The notes beneath the pieces were generated by a model that worked only from the letters and a program-made list of their open reading frames with translations, ran no database searches and was not told the DNA's origin. Position numbers and translations under genes: made by a program. From Caballeronia zhejiangensis (GTDB lineage Bacteria > Pseudomonadota > Gammaproteobacteria > Burkholderiales > Burkholderiaceae), in the NCBI RefSeq assembly GCF_000698575.1, contig NZ_JFHD01000007.1, forward strand, positions 186,001 through 250,000: DNA of 64,000 bases, given 5' to 3'. This document shows, one piece after another, positions 61,344 to 64,000 of the stretch (the stretch's first letter is position 1; the number at the start of each line of letters is the position of its first letter).

Positions 61344-62105
61344 TCAGTACGTCGCGCGTCCGCCCGACAGATCGAACACCGCGCCGGTGCTGAACGCGCA
61401 GTCCTCGGACGCGAGCCACAGAATCAGCGACGCAGCTTCTTCCGGCATCAGGAAGCGGTTCATCGGAATTTTGGAGAGCATGTAGTCGATGTGCTGCTGC
61501 GACATCGAATCGAAGATTTCGGTCTTGGCAGCGGCGGGCGTGACGGCGTTCACGAGGATGTTCTTGCCCGCGAGTTCCTTGCCGAGCGATTTCGTGAGCC
61601 CGATCAATCCGGCCTTCGACGCGCTGTAGTGCGACGCGTTCGGATTGCCTTCCTTGCCCGCGATCGACGCGATATTGACGATGCGCCCGTAGCCCGACTT
61701 CAGCATGTGAGGCACGACGGCGCGGCACGTCAGGTACGGCCCGATCAGATTGACATCGATCACGCGCCGCCATACGTCGGGCGCGAGTTCCCAGGTCGTG
61801 CCGTTGCCACCGGTGATGCCCGCGTTGTTGACGAGCACGTCGATCTTGCCGTGCGCCGCCAGCGCCTTGTTCACGGCTGCATCGACGGAGGATTCTTCGG
61901 TCAGTTCGACGACCGCGTCGCTGACTTTGCGCTCCCTGTACTTTGCCGCGAGCTCGGCGCTCGTGCGGGCGAGGCGCTCGCCGTCGACATCCCAGAGCGA
62001 TACCTCGGCGCCGGACTGCAGCGCGCGTTGCGCCACAGCCAGGCCGATGCCACGCGCGCCGCCCGTGACGATCACGACGCGGTTCGCCAGGTCGATACGG
62101 TTCAT
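61344..62105 (-). CDS. SDR, probable 2-keto-3-deoxy-L-rhamnonate dehydrogenase
   Basis: 253 residues. Motifs: VTGGARGIGLAVAQRA, LVNNAGITGGNG, IASIAGKEGNP with Ser, SHYSASKAG with Tyr/Lys, and the tail TGAVFDLSGGRATY. The Asp at the end of strand 2 (LWDVDG) indicates NAD. In the non-phosphorylated rhamnose pathway the matching SDR oxidises 2-keto-3-deoxyrhamnonate to the 2,4-diketo acid. AAGGAG precedes the ATG at 62105. It is the first gene of the catabolic operon. The following diketo-hydrolase is not in the window. Confidence 0.83.
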   Translation of the reverse strand: MNRIDLANRVVIVTGGARGIGLAVAQRALQSGAEVSLWDVDGERLARTSAELAAKYRERKVSDAVVELTEESSVDAAVNKALAAHGKIDVLVNNAGITGGNGTTWELAPDVWRRVIDVNLIGPYLTCRAVVPHMLKSGYGRIVNIASIAGKEGNPNASHYSASKAGLIGLTKSLGKELAGKNILVNAVTPAAAKTEIFDSMSQQHIDYMLSKIPMNRFLMPEEAASLILWLASEDCAFSTGAVFDLSGGRATY

Positions 62106-62158
62106 GGATGTGTCTCCTTTCGTTGTTCGTTGCTTTGGATGGTCATGCCGTGAGAGGC

Positions 62159-62187
62159 ACTATAGTCCGGCGGCAATAGCGCAACAA
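62159..62187 (-). promoter_or_regulatory. Promoter of the rhamnose catabolic operon
   Basis: On the minus strand TTGTTG (62187-62182) and TATAGT (62164-62159, 5/6) are 17 bp apart, with the predicted start near 62152. This is about 50 bp upstream of the first gene of the catabolic operon. Confidence 0.5.
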
Positions 62188-62250
62188 TTCGAAAGGGCGA
62201 TCGTTCGATAGCAAAAGCGGATCGGTGGCGGAGTCGAAGCGGGCGGGGGG

Positions 62251-62326
62251 TTAAGATTTCTCGATACGAATCGCGGAAACGCGCCTAAAGTTATAATTTC
62301 TCGATAAACGTTAAGAAATCTCGATG
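62251..62326. promoter_or_regulatory. Three-copy motif array upstream of and over the fic start
   Basis: Three copies of a 16-bp motif, consensus TTAAGAWWTCTCGATA, start at 62251, 62291 and 62311, i.e. 40 and 20 bp apart (about four and two helical turns). Copies 1 and 2 have TTT in the centre; copy 3 has AAA. The third ends in the ATG start codon of fic (62324-62326). They look like operators for a self-regulating protein. Confidence 0.65.
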
Positions 62327-63808
62327 ACACCGATCGGTTATTCCCGACTCATCGCCATCGGCGAACTGCGCGTAACGCCGCCGCGGAGGCTGGCGTACGC
62401 CAGTTCGTCGGTAAACCGGCGCGTCGACAGCGAGAGCCATATTCTGTTTCCAAACAGCGTGGCGTTCGACGATACGCCCGTCGGTCACTTGGAATTCGCG
62501 CTACGCCACGAAGGCGTGAATCTCGAGATTATCGATGCCGCGTTCGAGCATATCGAGCCGGAAGAACTCATCGCCCGTCTGCGCGCGACGCCTTCCGGCG
62601 AGCAGATTCGCCGCGCCTGTTTCCTGTGGGAATGGCTGACCGGCAAGGCACTGGATGCGGGCGTGAGCGTCCGCGGCGGTTACGTCGATCTCTTTGCGCC
62701 CGATGTCTATTACACGGCGCCGCAGCCCGTGAATTCGCCTCGCTACCGCGTGCGCAATAACGCGCCGGGCACGCCGTGGTTTTGTCCGGTCGTGCACCGC
62801 GCCGCGATTCCGGACGATCCGCCCTTGAGAGACCTGCTTCTGGAAGCGCAAAGCGCGCTCGACGCGATGCAGGACCCCGATCTGTACAAGCGCGCGCTCG
62901 CTTTTCTGTATTTATCGGAGACGCGCGGCAGCTACGCGATCGAATCCGAAACCCCCAGCTCCGACAAGCAAGAGCGTTTTGTGCAGCTTCTGAAGCGCGC
63001 GGGCGAGCCTGCGAAGATCGACGAAGAATGGCTGGTGCAGTTGCAAAACGTGATCGTGCGGGACGTGTATAGCCAGGAAGCGTCGTATCGGACGAGACAA
63101 AACTGGCTGGAGGACGCTGCGGGCCGGATCGACTTCTTTCCCGCGCCGGTTGACGATCTTCGACGCGTGATGACCGATTGGGAAGCCTTCGTGAACGATC
63201 GGAAACGGTGCCCCGATGTGCTCGTGAAGGCCGCCTGCGCGGCCTTCGGCTTCGTTTATCTGCATCCGTTCTTCGATGGCAACGGCCGGCTGCATCGATT
63301 TCTCATCCAGCACGTGCTTGCGCGCTCGGGCGTGCTAGGCGCGGATACCGTGATTCCGGTGTCGGCTGTGATGGAGCGAAACATTCCGGCTTACCACGCC
63401 GTGCTGACGGCGTTCTCGCGCCCGGTCACGCGACTGTGGAATTACCGTCGCGTCGAGACGGAGCCGCTCGTACTGAGTGCGCCTTCGAGCCGCGCGTATC
63501 GGTTCTTCAACGCGGATCGTGAAGTCGCGTTTCTGCACGCGATGATCAAGGAGGCCGTGCGCGAGGAAATTCCGCGCGAGATCGCGTGGCTTCAGGGCTA
63601 CGACGCCGCTTTTGCGCAACTGAACGACGAGTTCGACTTGCCGCGAAAGGATCTTTCAGCGCTCATTCGGATGGTTCAGTCGAACAAGGGGGTCCTGTCG
63701 GCGCATCGCAGGAAGCAGTATCAGCACCTTCCTCGCCCCGTACTCGACCGAATCGAGGAAGTGGTGCACGGTGCGTTCGCAAGCAGGGCGGCAGACTCGG
63801 AAAGTTAA
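62324..63808 (+). CDS. Fic family AMP-transferase with class-II-like inhibitory helix
   Basis: 494 residues from ATG 62324. The Fic core motif HPFFDGNGRLHR (314-325) has the catalytic His and all ATP-phosphate contacts, so it should be an active AMPylator. The upstream RGSYAIES (Ser203...Glu207) matches the class II autoinhibitory motif with Ser instead of Gly/Asn at the end. The N-terminal 150 residues are a domain I do not recognise. The C-terminus (DLPRKDLSALIRMVQSNKGVL) is helical and basic and could bind DNA. Motif arrays flank the gene; its start and stop codons lie in them. Confidence 0.85.
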   Translation: MTPIGYSRLIAIGELRVTPPRRLAYASSSVNRRVDSESHILFPNSVAFDDTPVGHLEFALRHEGVNLEIIDAAFEHIEPEELIARLRATPSGEQIRRACFLWEWLTGKALDAGVSVRGGYVDLFAPDVYYTAPQPVNSPRYRVRNNAPGTPWFCPVVHRAAIPDDPPLRDLLLEAQSALDAMQDPDLYKRALAFLYLSETRGSYAIESETPSSDKQERFVQLLKRAGEPAKIDEEWLVQLQNVIVRDVYSQEASYRTRQNWLEDAAGRIDFFPAPVDDLRRVMTDWEAFVNDRKRCPDVLVKAACAAFGFVYLHPFFDGNGRLHRFLIQHVLARSGVLGADTVIPVSAVMERNIPAYHAVLTAFSRPVTRLWNYRRVETEPLVLSAPSSRAYRFFNADREVAFLHAMIKEAVREEIPREIAWLQGYDAAFAQLNDEFDLPRKDLSALIRMVQSNKGVLSAHRRKQYQHLPRPVLDRIEEVVHGAFASRAADSES

Positions 63809-63880
63809 GATTTCTCGAGTCAAACGCCAAAAATCCATCGAAAATCAAAATATCTCGTTGGGCGTGAAGAAATCTCGATT
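63805..63880. repeat. Three-copy motif array over the fic stop codon
   Basis: Copies of the same motif start at 63805, 63845 and 63865 with identical 40/20-bp spacing to the upstream array. The first copy contains the fic TAA stop (63806-63808). Copy 1 here is identical to upstream copy 1 in 14 bases, and copy 6 matches copy 3 through AAGAAATCTCGAT. The array lies between convergent genes, where no promoter is needed. Confidence 0.6.
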
Positions 63881-63890
63881 CCCTCGCCCT

Positions 63891-64000
63891 TCAGTGCGTT
63901 TGCCGGCGCTCGGGCCTTTCCATCCCGGAAACGTGGCCGCGCGGCATGGCGACCGAATCCTTGAAATGCTTATCGGCAAAAAGCGCGAATCCGAAAAGCG
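63891..64000 (-). CDS. Truncated leftward gene (C-terminal 35 aa only)
   Basis: The frame is open from the right edge to TGA at 63893-63891. The 35 visible residues (FGFALFADKHFKDSVAMP, then a polar end rich in Arg/Glu/Pro/Thr) suggest a hydrophobic helix followed by a short cytoplasmic tail. The family cannot be told. It converges on fic, 82 bp away. Confidence 0.4.
   Translation of the reverse strand, partial: LFGFALFADKHFKDSVAMPRGHVSGMERPERRQTH

Overview
The window is high-G+C DNA from a Burkholderiaceae bacterium, most like Paraburkholderia or Caballeronia. The evidence is the gene families present (second IF-1 with a basic tail, bactofilin cassette, mmsAB, an extra FtsI-type PBP, the L-rhamnose dehydrogenase pathway), the codon use and the predominance of accessory metabolism. 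No tRNA, rRNA, CRISPR array or intact insertion sequence was seen. The genus, and the idea that this is a secondary replicon, are inference.

Layout. 1-6.1 kb: a truncated FAD dehydrogenase divergent from an epimerase across a perfect IclR-type palindrome, a SulP transporter, an AroE-like dehydrogenase, a lipoprotein and a TPR glycosyltransferase-like protein. 6.1-12.1 kb: a candidate small RNA, an alpha/beta hydrolase, a metallo-beta-lactamase-fold protein plus MFS transporter, and a divergent pair of translationally coupled IclR regulators. 12.1-16.3 kb: pdxY and the glycogen genes glgC-glgA. 16.2-24.3 kb: a secreted hydrolase, an SDR/Lpd pair, and mmsA-mmsB with a divergent LysR regulator. 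24.6-28.3 kb: M23 peptidase, coiled-coil protein, bactofilin, CorA and IF-1. 28.4-35.9 kb: zwf, polyphosphate-glucokinase-like ROK kinase and HAD phosphatase facing an arylamine N-acetyltransferase, a PBP, a lipoprotein and small unknowns. 36-44.2 kb: FNT and nickel transporters, desaturase, PhnD-like protein, luciferase-like monooxygenase, H-NS-like protein and an IS630-type HTH protein.

44.2-50.9 kb is a compositionally distinct island (sampled lines about 47-63 % G+C against about 78 % in a sampled flanking line). It carries a five-gene leftward operon: a soluble coiled-coil protein, a membrane-anchored PspA-like coiled-coil protein, a substrate-binding domain fused to an OmpA peptidoglycan-binding domain, an ABC permease and an ABC ATPase. 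Together they look like an ATP-driven machine tethered to the cell wall, of a kind I do not recognise as a described system. Decayed coding sequence and a DnaA-box-like palindrome lie at its right edge, and an 11-bp direct repeat flanks it.

51-62.1 kb holds the L-rhamnose genes. A leftward import operon (mutarotase, lactonase, ABC ATPase, two permeases, binding protein, terminator) and a second leftward catabolic operon (ketodeoxyrhamnonate dehydrogenase, MFS transporter, rhamnonate dehydratase, rhamnose dehydrogenase) flank a LysR regulator. The final diketo-hydrolase of the pathway is not in the window. 62.2-63.9 kb is a class-II-like Fic AMP-transferase gene. It is bracketed by two arrays of the same three-copy motif with identical 40/20-bp spacing; the start codon lies in one copy and the stop codon in another. 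A truncated leftward gene ends the window.
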